Part shown: piece by piece, positions 15,853-29,900 of the stretch
Numbering within the stretch: position 1 is the stretch's first letter
Layout: each line of letters begins with the position of its first letter
Assembly (NCBI GenBank): GCA_012295275.1
Contig: CM022669.1
Coordinates: 4,666,777-4,730,776, forward strand
Length of the DNA: 64,000 nt
Direction of reading: 5' to 3'
From: Chrysomallon squamiferum
Taxonomy: Eukaryota > Mollusca > Gastropoda > Neomphalida > Peltospiridae
Translations under genes and position numbers: made by a program
The notes under the pieces: model-generated
Database searches by the model: none
The model's input: only the letters and a program-made list of their open reading frames with translations
Told to the model about the DNA's origin: nothing

Positions 15853-16468
15853 TAATAACATTAATAATAATAATTAGTAGTAGTAGTATTTTATTATTAC
15901 AAATTATTAATATTATTATTATTAGTTTTATAATCAAAGATATCACTGCCACTTTCTGTACTACTATGAAACAATAATTTTCTTATAGCCTTCCATCTTT
16001 TCCCCAAAATAAATTAACAGATTTCTACTTTATAATTATTACAGTATATTTAATACAGTTACATAAATCATTTCTGTTTATAACAGTTTTTAATCCTAAA
16101 ACATTAGTCAACTATTTTGTTTTTCACCAACAAATAAACCAGATGTTAGAGAAAGAGTGTTATCTTTTCCAATAAGCTTTTTACCATCAAGTTATTTTCA
16201 TTTATGTTTTCCACACATTACATAATAATAATGAAAAGAATGAAAACATTTAAATGAGTATGTAATAATCATGTTGGGAATAACGGACTGAATGAATATT
16301 TATATAATAATAATTCAACAGATTTTAATATTAACTGTTAGAAGGTGTCAAAACTTGTGTGTCATTAGTTATGATGATGTGATAAAAAAAAACTACAATT
16401 ATCACATTTATATGTTCTTACCAAACTAACTGTTAGTGAAAGAGAAAATGGGAGAAACATTCCTTTAA

Positions 16469-16603
16469 CTATCAAAGTCAATGAACAGAGATTTAGAGAA
16501 ACATTTTGAAACACTATCAAAGTCATTGAACAGAGAATTAGAAAAACATTTTGAAACACTATCAAAGTCATTGAACAGAGAATGAGAGACACATTTTCAG
16601 CAC
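16469..16603. repeat. Three tandem copies of a 45-bp unit
   Basis: The unit begins CTATCAAAGTCATTGAACAG and ends in ACATTTTGAAACA. Copies start at 16469, 16514 and 16559; the third is the most diverged at its end. A minus-strand frame stays open across it because 45 is a multiple of three, giving a repeated peptide that I do not consider a gene. Confidence 0.8.
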
Positions 16604-17858
16604 ACGAACAAGGAACTGTTTGTTCATAACAATCTGCAGATAGTACCACTCGATTTTGAATAATTTAAATACCTAATAACATTAAAACACAAACACATTA
16701 AAATACTGAGATAGCACTAGAAAGTGAAAACATTTATTTCCATTGTGGTCTAGTATATAATTTAAATACTCCTTCCTAGGAAAATACAGAGAACCATGTC
16801 CATTGAAATAATTATTGTGAAACTTTAGCTAGAATAGGCAAAGGTCCAGTAACAAAATGTTATACAAAACAAAAATTATTAGACAGAAAGTTATCTTTAC
16901 AGTAAGTACTAACAAAAAAAAGTGTTTTGGTATGTACTAATACATAATACTGCTTCATATATTAAATAGTATGGTATGTATTGTCTAGTTATACAAATGT
17001 CCACATAAAAATGTAGCATTCTTTAAGATTATTGGATAACAGGATTGAGATAATTATTGATTAAAACTTACTTTAGTATTTTCCAAGCTAGATAATTATT
17101 TACAATTATATGTTACACTTCTTGTTTTTTTTTAAAATAAATCAGAAAGCAAAATCAAACAGAAAGATAAACAAGTATAGCCTTCAAGGTTTGGCATTTT
17201 AAACCTGTGAAACACATTCTCTGACATATGACAGACATGATTTACAATAAACTGTTCTGTCTAGCATACATGTGCTTAAAACACAACTGACATACACCTA
17301 GCCAAATAACATCTCAAAAGTCATTAAAGAAAGACGTTCATTCACTTTTCTCAACATACAGCTGACAAATACAATTACATCTACACACCATTTTGAATTC
17401 TTTGATGGGATGTTAAATACACTACACATTTTACACAGCACTGGTGAGTACAATAAACAAAGGTGTCATGATGTTCTAAACATACAGACTATCTAACCAT
17501 TTTATTTCTCTGTAAACACATACCCAAAGCTTTCATCTCTATGTACAATAATTGATTTATTGTCCCAACTGTAAATGTTTCTTTTATTAAAACACAAGAA
17601 GATGAAAAGAGCATTGTTTTATTCTGATTATCACCTGCAATAATACAGTATTGTCACCTGTGATATTAAAGAATCAGCCTGTCTGCATTGCATCACTGAC
17701 AGAGGATGAAAAGCTAATTACTAACTATTGTCTGTTTCTGTGTTTAGATGCTTAGTCCTATAAACAGATGATATTAACACCTTCTTTTAAGTCTAACAGG
17801 ATACTGAGTAAGACATGAATGGATTGTATCTAAATAAGCCTCTACCATATTTTACATC

Positions 17859-17861
<3 letters not shown>

Positions 17862-17928
<67 letters not shown>
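17862..17928. repeat. (GA)n microsatellite
   Basis: About 67 uninterrupted bases of GA dinucleotides. Confidence 0.95.
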
Positions 17929-17931
<3 letters not shown>

Positions 17932-18436
17932 TTACTATTTCCATAATCTTTTACATACATTTTTGACAGTGTGTGGTGAAAGTGAGAGCGAGAGAAAATA
18001 AAGATAAAAAAAACCACAGAAATAAAGTCAGCTAGAGAGAATGGTGGATAAAACATTCTTGAATGCTATAAATATTAAGAATACCCATTCTACTATAGAC
18101 TTAAAAAGAGCTTTTAACAAAAGAAAAGAATTATTTACAGCAAAAAGTAAAATTTGGAGAAAACTGTTCAAACAATACAAACAATATTACTTAATCCATT
18201 TGAATTCATGTGAAACAAGCAGTTGTTAGTAAAGATACACCTACTCCAGAGAGAGAGGACTCGAGTTACTTTTGGAAGATTTACTGAAGGTGTCACAAAT
18301 CTTGCTGAGCAGTTTTTTTTTCTCAAAAGAATATAATCTAGACTTATTTCACACCCAGGTTTTACTGTATTATCATATGTCCAAATATTTCTGTCCAAGT
18401 TAGAATGGGTTAAAGAGTTTGTAAATAAAGACTTAC

Positions 18437-18539
18437 CTGAAGCTGAATACTTGGATTCTTGAACTCAAGTCTTCGTTTCAGATCTTCCATTGCAATATCA
18501 GATTTCACTGCTCTAATGTATTTGATTGAGAAAATGATT
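18437..18539 (-). CDS. Orphan internal exon of an unidentified minus-strand gene (VHS-like?)
   Basis: The 103-nt segment has an excellent donor on the minus strand (CTTCAG then gtaagt) and a good acceptor (tttatttcag). Exactly one frame is open, with phase 2 in and phase 0 out. It encodes 34 residues including SDIAMEDLKRRLEFKNPSIQ. The pattern AxxxLKRRLxxKNPxIxL resembles the part of VHS domains (Hrs and STAM have KNPHVAL-type segments) that precedes the conserved ALTLLExxVKNCG region. That resemblance is from memory and rests on one exon. I found neither the preceding exon (expected between 18540 and 20300) nor a following one. The gene would be divergent from cyclin B. Confidence 0.5.
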
Positions 18540-18541
18540 CT

Positions 18542-18775
18542 GAAATAAATAAATAAATAAATAAATAAATAAGCAAGTTAATAAATAAATGAGTAAGTAA
18601 ATAAAGAAATAAATAACTGAGATATAAATAAATGACTAACTAAATAAGTAAATAAATAAACAAATGAGTAAGTAAATAAAGTAATAAATGAGTAAGTAAG
18701 TAAACAAACAAATAAATAAGTAAGAATATAAATAAATAAATGAGTAAGTAAGAATATAAATAAATAAAGGAATAA
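18542..18775. repeat. (AAAT)n and GTAA-type simple repeat
   Basis: Interrupted AAATAAAT and GAGTAAGT units directly upstream of the orphan minus-strand exon. On the minus strand they supply a T-rich tract before its acceptor. Confidence 0.85.
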
Positions 18776-19374
18776 TCAATCATAGACAACAATAAGACTA
18801 ACAACACAAGAAGGAAGATAGAACCACAGACAGCCAAGTCCAACAACAATTCCAAAAAAAGAAAAAGGAAATGAATGTTCACTCACAGAACATCAAATTG
18901 TTTAAACTACCAACCCTCAATATAATATTTTATTCTCATCTAAACACTATACATTTAACAACAACAACAAAAACAAACAAAAAATAAAAATTAATAAAAA
19001 AAATAAATCATTATAATAAAATTTCCTAATAATAACTTTTTACGATTTTAATGACATTTGGGGTTGTTGTTTTTTTTAAATTTTGGGGGGGTAGGGCTAG
19101 ATTATCTAAGTGATGTTTAAGAAGAGCATTAATTATATATGGCATTAAAATGGTGAACTTTATAATATAAGTGGCATTTCAAAATATTTTTTATCCACTG
19201 CTGTAAGGTGCATATCATGTCTGTATTGATAATTTAACTGTCACACTATTGGAAATTCTTACTGACTCTCCGAGAATAAAAAAATATATTTCTTAAATGC
19301 ACCGGCAGGGAAGAACATACCAAGATTTGTGTTTAAATAAGAAATATTCTGTTTTAAATAATGAGTGTACAGGC

Positions 19375-19622
19375 ACATGAGATACAACTGGTCACTGGAT
19401 CAGTTCTACACTGAGGGCTCTCCTGGCGTATTTCCAATTCTAGCCCTTGTTCCATGCTTATTATATCCCAGGCTATGTTATGTGCATTCCTGTATCTGAT
19501 ATTATACAATATACAAGAACATTAAATGGTAACTGCAAATAATGGCCCAGAAAATATTGGCAACCTTCTTCTGTTATGTAATCATAATTATGTGTGTGAC
19601 ACCTAATAACCGATACTAAAAT
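19375..19622 (+). mobile_element. Degraded molluscan tRNA-derived SINE
   Basis: Several blocks match, in order, my memory of the very common molluscan SINE body: GATCAGTTCTACACTGAGGG, then CTCTCCTGGCGTATTTCCA, a CTATGTTATGTGC block, AAGAACATTAAATGGTAACT, and finally GACACCTAATAACCGATA. The copy is heavily diverged. The tRNA-like head is not clearly visible and no target-site duplication was found. It lies between the orphan minus-strand exon and the cyclin B promoter. Confidence 0.55.
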
Positions 19623-20245
19623 GTTTTTTGTATAGTTATCATCATTTATTAATTTCCTCAGAGAGAAACTATATGTCAGTATATGCTAGTTCAATATGAT
19701 TTTCATCTCCTTTATTACTACTACTAGTACAAAGTCTAACGATTTTTTATTTATGATCATGAAACCGAAACTTACTAGTTTAAGCAGTCACTAGTAATAC
19801 TAATAGAACACGTACACGGTACAGTAGTAGGACTTACACTTAGTCTTAGAATATGACTTTTGAGTGACATATTAACACATTACATTTTCATTAATATTAT
19901 TAGATTACAATAACACTTTTTCTATTACATGACAATAAATGAAATTACCCATTTAATATTGTTTGTGTTATAATGGGTAAATCATTCTATTTCTGAAGCA
20001 TGTCACCATGTGTTATTGTTTTTACAGGAAGAACCAAAAGAGCATTATGGGATTGATAAAAATAAATACATTTCTAAAATATAACATTTTAAATATTTAT
20101 TTTTATTAAAATTTATTTGTTACAGATAAAAATTAAAACGTATACAATATTTAAAACAAATATTTTACAAGTATTAATTTTATGTTTTCCTTAGATACCA
20201 TCAACAACTTTACCCAATAAATGACTTGTATGGTAGTCGATTTAA

Positions 20246-20275
20246 CCAATCGGAGCTGAGCCGCTTGTATTTGAA
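20246..20275 (+). promoter_or_regulatory. CCAAT box plus CHR-like TTTGAA upstream of cyclin B
   Basis: CCAAT lies at 20246-20250 and TTTGAA at 20270-20275, with GCCGC just before it, about 130 bp upstream of the start codon. A CCAAT box followed by a CHR (TTTGAA) is the known signature of G2/M-periodic promoters such as cyclin B and CDC25C, bound by NF-Y and the DREAM/MuvB complex. The transcription start is not known here, so the role is inferred from motif and position. Confidence 0.45.
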
Positions 20276-20406
20276 AGAATTTGACACACTGAGCATGTCT
20301 GTGATTTGAGTAAGGTTTCCGCAAAGAGGGAATGTGGCTTTGGAGATCTTAATTCTTAAACTAAATGCTTACAATCCAGTCTGTCGGAATTCCGGAATAA
20401 TAAAAT

Positions 20407-23400
20407 ATGGCACTAACAAGACAGGTTTCGGTAATTAGTTTATGCATTTTTTCATGTTATTGCATTTTCAGTATTTTAGTAAAAAAAAAATTGCAGCTAT
20501 TTGTTGAACGTGTGTGAACGGGTTTGTTATACGGCGGCTCGGATTATTTTCATTTTGATTTAATTTTCAGTATGGTTAGTAAATGCGCTTGTAATTCATT
20601 GCAAACAGTATTTTATTAAATAAATATTTATTTGGAACAAATACAAATTATTTTTACTATATATTTTCTTGTCTATTGTTTGGAAATGATGGGGCAACAT
20701 AAAAGGGGGGTTGAAACGGGTATAGACACGTTTTTATAAATGCTAAAATAGTTGACTTGTTGGGTGTCGAAAAGTTCGGCACTTTTTCTTCAGGTTTCCA
20801 AAGAAAGGAATAGTATGTTTTGTTTTATTAATGACTGTTAGGATTTTGTTCGCGTTCGAATATTTAACAAAGGAATTTCTACACCGATTCACTGTTAGTG
20901 TGAAAATTTGAACACAAAGTTAAATAATATATCTTGTTGTGAATAGCTGTTTGAAGTGTTTCGTTAACATTGATATCTTTATTCATCGTTAAAACGGCAT
21001 AATTAAATCACTGTAAGGTGTATGCATGTATTGGTTAAAATGAAAACATTGTAAAATATTCAAATATTTATGACAGACTTGAAATAATGCAAATTCAATT
21101 GCATGCTTTTGGAAATGCAATTAAACTGCTTTTATCAGAATGTATTGCCGGCAAATATTAAGTTATTTTCATTTCAACTTAGAATGAATAGTACTTGTTT
21201 TAAAATTTGGCCAAGTTTGTACGTGATCATTTGTGTCGACTGAAGTTTGAAATGTATAATATTCAGTTGCATGGTAAAAAATTTACATTTATCAGTTCAC
21301 ATTAATTTCCAACAGGCTGGTTAAACTTTCAGATAAATGGTTGTGCTTAAAACATTAAACTGTACTAAATTTGTCAAATAAATAGTTATTTTGATTATAA
21401 TAAAATAAGGTGATTATTAATTTTCTTTAACTTTTATTGAAATTAACAAATTACTTCAGATTATATATCAGTTGGGCTAATACACTCTACATTCCACTTG
21501 AAAATGATTCTTGATTTCAAACATGCTATTTGTATTTCAGTCGCTTATAGGTGAACCTCAGAAATTCACTTCAGCTATGGAGAACACAGATGCTACAGTT
21601 TTAAGCAAGACAATGCTGACTAGAAATGGACACAGGGCAGCTTTGGGCGACATTGGCAACAAAGTGTCAAAGATGACCATTGACCCTGGCAAGCAGGCAC
21701 TGAAGAAAGAAATCATCCAGCCAGTCACCAGGCTACAGAAGTCCAAGTTGAAATTGTCAGCACGATCTGCAGAAAAGGTTGGTAAAAATTCATTTTAAAA
21801 ACTATTTTAAATTCCACTTTGGAAAATCCAGATGTTATCATTTTGGTTTCAACTGATCAATGTATAAATTTTAATAACTTGTCAAGTACAAATTGTTGAA
21901 TTAATGAGCAGCCATTTTATTGCAACAAGTATGTTTAATATAGTTTGTGTAACTGGAAAGATTAAAATTGGGATTCTATCATAAATTATTGCAAAGTGGT
22001 AAGCATGTAACCTGTTTTTAATGTTACAGGATGAAGCTGCTGCAGTTGTTGTTGAACTTTTGCCATCTGTCGATGTACTCAGTGTTGCAGATCCTATGGA
22101 CATCAGTGTTGACAAATCAGAAGCCTTTTCAAAAGCCTTGTTGACAGTGGAAGATATTGACTCAGATGACAAAGATAATCCTCAGCTTGTCAGTGACTAT
22201 GTCAATGATATTTACCACTACATGAGGCTGCTGGAGGTAACAAAAATTCTTGCTTTTCAAATACTGAGACATTATGGATGGACAAGTGCCTGTAATGTAT
22301 GCTGAATGAAAATATAATTTTTAATCCTGGATGGTATTAACTAGTTTTGTAAAATGGTTGCTTAGAAAAAATGAGCTTGCAATACTGTAAAATGAAAAAC
22401 AAATAACCAGGCTTGGACTAACCAAATGGAATTTTTACTAGTCGATTTCTAAATTGTGTTCAGCCTGCAGCTTATGCACATGTTTCAGTGCACTAAAAGT
22501 AGTTGCACTTAGATTAACCTAAAATGTATTTTTGATTTTCTTGATATTTTCTCTAGTCAAAGTACGAAGTGAAGGCAAATTACCTTGACAGATGTGAAAT
22601 CACTGGTAAAATGAGATCCATATTGATTGATTGGCTGTGCCAGGTTCATCATCGCTTTAGTCTTCTACAAGAAACCCTGTACCTCACCGTCTCCATTATA
22701 GACAGATACCTACAGGTAAACATCTTTTAAATACCTTGTGTGTGGTGGGGGTGGGAAAACCCATTGTTTCCAAATAAAAAAATACATCATTTACTAGCTT
22801 ATATAGTAATGTTAGTTCTGAAATGTAAGTTTGAATAGTCATGTTTGGTAATGTTAAGTTGCAAACTCATTATTGAAATGATCCATTTTTATAACAAGTT
22901 GCATTTTGTATTGAAGATTTGCCCAGTGACAAGAAGCAAACTTCAATTGGTTGGTGTTACAGCAATGTTGGTGGCTTCCAAGTACGAGGAAATGTATGCA
23001 CCAGAGGTCGCAGACTTTGTTTACATAACAGACAATGCCTACACAAAGGCGGACATTAAAGACATGGAAAGAGAAATTCTCAGGAAACTGGACTTCAGTT
23101 TTGGAAAACCTCTATGCTTACATTTTCTTAGAAGGAATTCTAAAGCAGGTCAAGTAAGTAAAATGCTCAGTGATTGGTTTATTTCTGGATACTGGGGGAA
23201 AGATTCATTGTGGCTTTGGTCTGTAGTTTGTGTGTAGCTCTGTTCTTCATGTTCTGTATCCTCCCCAGCCAATTCGGTAATTGTCAAGACCATGTATATC
23301 AACAGATTTGTGCTGGATGTTGAGATACTATTGAATGGTTTTGGAACACTGATAGGTTTTAAATCATACAATGCATACTGTTGAAAAAAACAATCTAGTT

Positions 23401-24876
23401 GTTGTATTGTCTATTTATCATAGTAATGACCTGAAAGATTATTTCTGTAGGTCATTTTGGATAAATAATCAAAAATTTGTATTATCATAAATATTACTAG
23501 TCAGAAAAAATTGGCAAATGCTGTAAATCTAAGAAAAATTAAATCATAGTTATGTGCTACACTAGATATATTGCTATTTTAAAGTATACATTTATTCAGG
23601 TGTATTAAATTTTGATTTAACCTTTTTTTTTAGGTTGATGCCATGAAACACACATTAGCCAAATATCTCATGGAACTGACAATCACAGAGTACGACATGG
23701 TGCAATATCTTCCATCCCTCATAGCAGCAGCAGCCCTCTGCCTGTCCATAAAGCTCATAGACGATTCTAAATGGGTACATGCCTAATTACTTCTAAAGTA
23801 TTCATATTAAAGCAGGTAGAATTGTTAAATTGGACAGAGGCTTTGTTTTAAAATGGTATGTTTCTTCAAGTAGATTATGAAAACAAATTAATGACTAATA
23901 ATTTTAATGAGTCATTTTTAAGATTATTGAACCACCTTTACTCATAAAACCTGTTACAAACTGTTAATATATTTAGTAACGGTCAAAATTTTGAACATCG
24001 GTATGCAGACAAACCAAGTGAACATTTGGAACACTTCTGATAAAATTATAAACAATAACTGGACCATTAGATTTTGAAAAACTTGTTTAGTATGAAGATA
24101 AATAATAATGTTAATTACATTTTATTTTTTTTGTGGGAGGGAACTTTTTGTTTTAGATTGAATAAAATTTATACTTGGAAAAATTACAATTTCAGACGGA
24201 CACCCTAGCTTACTACAGTGCATATGCAGAAAAAGATCTTCAACATATGGTGCAGAAACTTGCGCTGTTAGTTCAAAAAGCAGAGACAAGCAAACTAACA
24301 GTAAGTTTTTTTAACATCTAAAGGAATAGCTTACTAAACAATTACACCTGTTGTTGATACAATATAATCTTCATTAATCAAAATTGTAAAAACTGATAAA
24401 AAATGGAAATTGCTGAGATTTCATTACCATTGACCTTGTAACAAATGATAGGAAATCTTTTAAACTTCATAAATTCAGTTTTGTGAAAGTTGAGTTTTTC
24501 ATTAAAAATTCAGTATTGGTATTAATAGAAACAACCTGCTAGTTTAAGTCTAAAATAGTTGTGGATAGTTGTTATAATTAAATCACTAATGTTGTGATGC
24601 TGCAGATTATGCATGTTAAAAGCATGTCAAAACCTGTTTATCTCCTTTCGTTTGTTAGGACATTTCATTATATTACTAGATGTCTATCAGCTATTTATTC
24701 AAATTAAGTTTTGAAGAAAAAAAAAATCTTAATACTTTGTTTCAACTTTCTAACATTTTCATTTTTAGGCTGTGAGAACAAAATATTCCAGTTCAAAATT
24801 CATGAAGATCAGCCAAATTCCACAGTTGAAAAGACCATTGCTTCAGCAACTAGCAAATGGAAGCATGGTATCCTAG
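20407..24876 (+). CDS. CCNB: G2/mitotic-specific cyclin B
   Basis: Regulatory subunit of CDK1 that drives entry into mitosis. Coding exons: 20407-20424, 21541-21777, 22030-22236, 22557-22715, 22917-23153, 23634-23774, 24196-24300 and 24769-24876. All junctions fall between codons, giving 403 residues, normal for cyclin B. A destruction box, RAALGDIGN, lies at about residues 38-46 and targets the protein to APC/C. The N-terminal cyclin box starts near residue 155 and contains [13 protein letters not shown], the CDK-binding region. The C-terminal cyclin fold includes [20 protein letters not shown], which resembles cyclin B1/B2 more than B3. Exon 1 could instead end at 20430 (donor gtaatt), adding Val-Ser in frame. 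A minus-strand exon lies upstream and WDR41 follows on the same strand. No damage is seen. Confidence 0.97.
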
Positions 24877-26364
24877 CAACATCTTCAACTTAAAATGGCT
24901 GCAGGCTGTGATAGACATAATAAACAATGAAAATGTTTGTGTGTCTGGCTAGTCTTGATGAGCAACTTGGTTATGACAGTTTGTTTTATGTTTTTTAATA
25001 TGAAAACTTAAAAAATTCAAAATGTTTCTTTTAGCTTTTAGATTTTAGCCTTTGTTTTATCCGTTGTTTTATCCATTAATATCTGACAACAATTATATCC
25101 ATAAACTTAACACAACAATCCTTTAGAGAAAATCACTGTAGAATTACAAACATTTGTAAACTGAGATTTTAGCTGTTTAAAGCAAACTTCATAACCATGT
25201 TCGTTCATGCAAGACTAGCTGTCTGTATGAATGCTGTATTTTTAATTAAAATTTTTTAACATATGAATCATTTTTTTAAGTTATTTTCACTGCCATTATC
25301 TTGTATGGATATGGAATAATCATGTTAGGCAATTTTTAAAATCATTTTTTATATATTACGTATGTTTTATCCATGTAGACATTGTACAATTTGTAAATAA
25401 AGTTTATATAATAAATTTACCTCTTGTTTGCTTGTTTGTATGTGAAAAACTGAAGATTCGTTTACTACTGAAATGCAGATATGTCATGATAAAATGCATG
25501 TAATACTGAAGTAGTGAATTGCTGTTTACTAAGAGATGCTGCTAATCTTGGAACAAAAATATTTAAATTCCATGAGCTTGTTTTAGTTTCAAAGGAGAAA
25601 TGTTGGGCTAAATATTGTTAAAAGATCTGTATACTGAGCAGAGTGAATGTTTATGAAAAATCATTTAGGCATTTTCTTGGGTATTATGTGTTCTATATGT
25701 GGGGTGATGAGGTGTCGGATGTTTTTAATTCTGGTATGTACATGGAGTGCTTTGCCAAGATGTATTCCCACAGTCCAGAAGTTTGTTTATAACATTGCCC
25801 AGTGTTTTGTATTTCTGCCAGATTTCTTGTTGGGACTATTTATTTATTAAACCACTGATAGAAAATTAAACTGAAAGCAAAAAAGAAAAACACCTATCAC
25901 AGTGATATGCCAGACTATTTTGTGCTCCAGGCAAGACCAACTACTTGCATCCCTCTTTAAAAAATTGCCAATTTCAATTTTTAAACAAAATATTAATCAA
26001 AATTGCTTTAACTGTTGAAAACTGGTAAACTGGTTATGAACTGTCTATAAACTAGTACAAACAATGAACTATTACCTGTATTTTCCATTTATTTTTTTCA
26101 TAAAACTGACCTTTAAATGTCAGTGATGCACACCTGTGAGGTCTGTACCATGGGTTTCTTGCTATTTGGCCTTATGGTTGCAGTGGCTATGCATGTAATT
26201 ATTTACAATAACTATTAAACTGTTAAATAATGCAACATCATATGCTAAAGCTGAAGCAGGTGGTGAACATTTTGTTAAGAAATAGTCTGCATTCAGTTTT
26301 TTTTAAAATAAAAAATACGTAATTGCTAGATTGATTATATAAACTAGAATTTATTTATTTATTT

Positions 26365-26401
<37 letters not shown>

Positions 26402-26643
26402 GTTAAAAATTGTTATTATTTTTAGATTATTATTTTAATTAGTTTCACTTGTTTATTTTGAAGTTTTGGCAGAATAGTTTTTAATAAATAAATAAATAAA
26501 GTGATTCTTAATGTAACACCCCCCAAAAAAAACCCTCATAATATGTTGTCCCAAAAAGGACCCCAATAAACCAAATGTTATCATTCGCGACCGTTCAAAC
26601 TGCATATTGGAAGAAGTGATTATTTGTACCAGTCAACTAAATT
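24877..26643. other. Cyclin B 3' UTR and WDR41 upstream region
   Basis: After the cyclin B stop there are about 500 bases of AT-rich 3' UTR, then low-complexity spacer with a long poly(T) tract at 26371-26396. The last 120 bases before the WDR41 start are richer in G+C and are probably its promoter. No further gene is seen. Confidence 0.6.
25396..25401 (+). terminator. Polyadenylation signal of cyclin B
   Basis: AATAAA lies about 520 bases after the cyclin B stop codon, followed by an overlapping ATAATAAA-type context. It is the best placed of several candidates; an earlier AATAAA lies near 24920. Confidence 0.55.
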
Positions 26644-26874
26644 ATGTCAGTACTTCAGAGGCTTTGGGGATCTGCTCCGAAAGAAAAGGAACAGCCGATA
26701 AAACAAGTAATTAAGCACTGTTATATAATTTGCAGATCAACAGAGTGATCATAATGAAACATTCCAAGATACCTTTATATAAGCCAAAACAACAATACAA
26801 AGGCTGATTCTGTTATCAAAACAGAGGCCCTTGTTGGGATAATTATTTTTAACCAAAACAAACGAAGATTTAAC

Positions 26875-26921
<47 letters not shown>

Positions 26922-29900
26922 TTTCTATAGTTTGATGTTTTTAAAATCAGAATAATTTTTGTTCATATGAAATTGATTAAAAATTGTTGTATTTGAATTT
27001 TTTTTCTTTTTTGTTATTATTTTCTTTATTTTCTTTTCTTTTATTTTCTTTTATTATTTCTTTCTTATTTACTTATTTAGTTTAAACATTCATTGTTTTA
27101 ATTTTTTATTTTATTTTATTTTATTTTATTTTATTTTTATTTTTTTTTTATTGTTTCATTTTTTTTTTTTTTTTTTAATTTAAATAATTAATTAATTTAT
27201 TATAATATTTGTTTAATATTTATTTATTTGTTTGAAATCAGTATATTTCAAGTTTAATAATTCCATCTTATTTTGTTTCAGCAGCCAACTGTTGAGGAAC
27301 TGAAGGATGGGCAGCCATACAATCCATACACTGAAATCCTAGTTCTACAAGAACACACAGACATCGTACGACTTCTGCTGAAAGTTGATCAACACAGGTA
27401 TTGTTTTATATCAACTGTAGTAAAATTTTAATTTTAATATGGTTTTGTTATTTGTTATTTACTTATTTGTTGTTATGAACAATTACAAACACAGAATAAA
27501 AGGAAATACAGAGACCACTTTTTCTGATAATATTTTGTTTATAATTTAATATGTATCATCTTGGTATGCTGAAATGGTGATAACATAAGAATCCCAAGCC
27601 TCTCCCTTTTATAGCAATGCAATACAACCATAGTGATAAACAATTTGCACATTGTTCTAGGATTTATCCCTGTTTCATTGAATTTTCTACACCTATCAGT
27701 TCCCACCCTTGTAACCAGTATGTTACATGTTCTACAGACCTGGTTATGGATGAGGCAGAGTGTAAAAATAGAGAATAAAAAATGAAAAAAATGTAACAGA
27801 TTTCTCCTGAAGAAGCTCAACATAAAATTTTTTACTATAAATCAAAGAGAAATGTTTAAGAAAAATGATGATTTTAAAATGAAATGACTGTTGTTAAAAT
27901 TACAGGTGTGTTTCAGCTGGGGATGACTGTAAAGCTGTTGTCTGGGATATACATGTATGTAGAAACTTAACTTTATTAGTTACTTATTTCCAGTCTAAAA
28001 ACAGAATATTTTCATTCAAGTTCCAGCAGTTACGATTAAAAGTTCTTCTCAAGTTAGAATTATCCTGTGATTTAATATTTTTTAAAACCTACAATAGATT
28101 ACCTTTTCAAAAATAAATGATTAAATAGAATGTCATTAAAATAAGTATTAAAAAAACACTGCACCTCAAATTAATTACATAAAAAATAAATACCATAATA
28201 CTGAATTTTAAAACATTCAGAATTTTAATAATCAGTGCAGTTAAAAAGAGTGGGTTTTTATTATTTTTATTTTTCAGGTTGGCCAACGATTGGCTGTTCT
28301 TACAGGTCACTCTCATCCAATCACATGTATGCTTTTACTTGAGCCTCAGACTAAACCTGTTGCTGATTGGTTGCTGGTAACTGGATCTTCTGATAAACAA
28401 ATCAGGGTTTGTGTGCTTTCCAATTACTTGGAAATTCTTTAAAATTAGAATTTTTTTAAAATTTTAATATAAGACAATTATAAATTGTTTATTTCTGATT
28501 TATTTTATTAACAGAGATTAATTTATTCCATTTATTTAGCGACACCATAATTTAACAATTAATTTAACAGGTCAGCACAATGATTTTTTGTTGTTGTTGT
28601 AAATAGTGATTATTTATTGTTTAGTATCTATTATGTTTCTTTGTAAGGTAAATACTTAATGGTGGCCATAAAAAGGTAAATATATTTTTACTTTTTCTTT
28701 ATTATTATTTTATTTTATTATTTTTCAGATTTGGGACATTTCTACTGGTCAGTGCCATAAGATAATTTCTGATCATGCAAGTTCAGTTAGGGTAGGATAA
28801 TAAATATTGACACCTTACAAATTAATGTTAATATAAGTTCTCTGTGTATAGCATTTAGCAAGAATATGTTACGTTTTACACAGACATATACACAAACATG
28901 CACACATCTACAGTCATCTCTGTTGTCAACATAATTATTATTGTTGTAACATTATTTATTTAGGTTCTCCACAAATAATCCCTGATTGCTGCACTGACTG
29001 ACACTTCAAAATTAAATGTACCAAAAACAAAAAGTCAAAATGAATTAAAAAATATCTTAAACACTTTTTTCTTAATCACAGTGGGTAGACTTGCAGATTC
29101 TTCCAAGAAATCAGTGTGTTTAAAATATTTATGTGATTTTTTGAAACTTTATATCTAGTGCTTAGTCTCACTGTCAGAGAATGCTAAACTCTTTTGCTCT
29201 GGAGGAGAAAATCTTTCTTTGTGGACTCACGAAGGACAACTCTTACATATGTTTCGAAGAAGTGATAAAGAAGAAGGTAAATATTTATATTAGTTTTTTC
29301 TCTCAGTGATATAACTGAGTAATACTGTAAGCTAAATTATAATTAATGGACAGGCAGCCATTAAATGTCTCATGTCTCACTCAGTAACAAATTCATAGTA
29401 TGAGACAACTGACTTCTTATTACAGGCATACTGCCACTGCCACATTTCTTTACAAATAACACTAAAATGTTATCTGACATAATGAGTATTAAGACAGCCA
29501 TGCAGCCTCTGTGAAAATAACCAGATAATAATTCCATTTTTATAATTAAATTTAGTTTAGTTTAATTGGCTGTTATCATCACATTTAAACTGAATTATCT
29601 ATTTAGTTTAATGTTCATAACAGAAGAAATAGTTTAATTTTAAATTATAATAATAATAATAAATTATTTATTTTTTCTTCTTCTTTTTTTCAGATATTTC
29701 TTTTATGATTGTCATCCAAAACAACAGAGTTGTTACAGCAGCAGACAAAATTATTGGTGTGTAACTCACTGATTCTACTTATTTTTTTGTTATTACTACT
29801 ACTACAACTATCACAACTTCTTCTACTACTTTTATAACTGCTACTGTTAATATTAGTACTACTACAACTCTTTTATAACTAATACTATTGTTCTTATTAG

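Larger units (their letters stand above)
1..18436. other. Gene-poor, repeat-rich region
   Basis: I find no multi-exon gene that I can support in these 18.4 kb. The open frames present are made of simple repeats such as (CA)n, (ATT)n and (CT)n, or are short AT-rich chance frames. The stretch may be intron or 3' region of the minus-strand gene whose exon lies at 18437-18539, which would be transcribed leftwards through it; that is inference. The moderately complex parts (about 1500-3700, 5400-6100, 9400-9600, 11050-12400 and 16350-18440) show no convincing splice-bounded coding exon, apart from a weak candidate at 1787-1850. Confidence 0.6.
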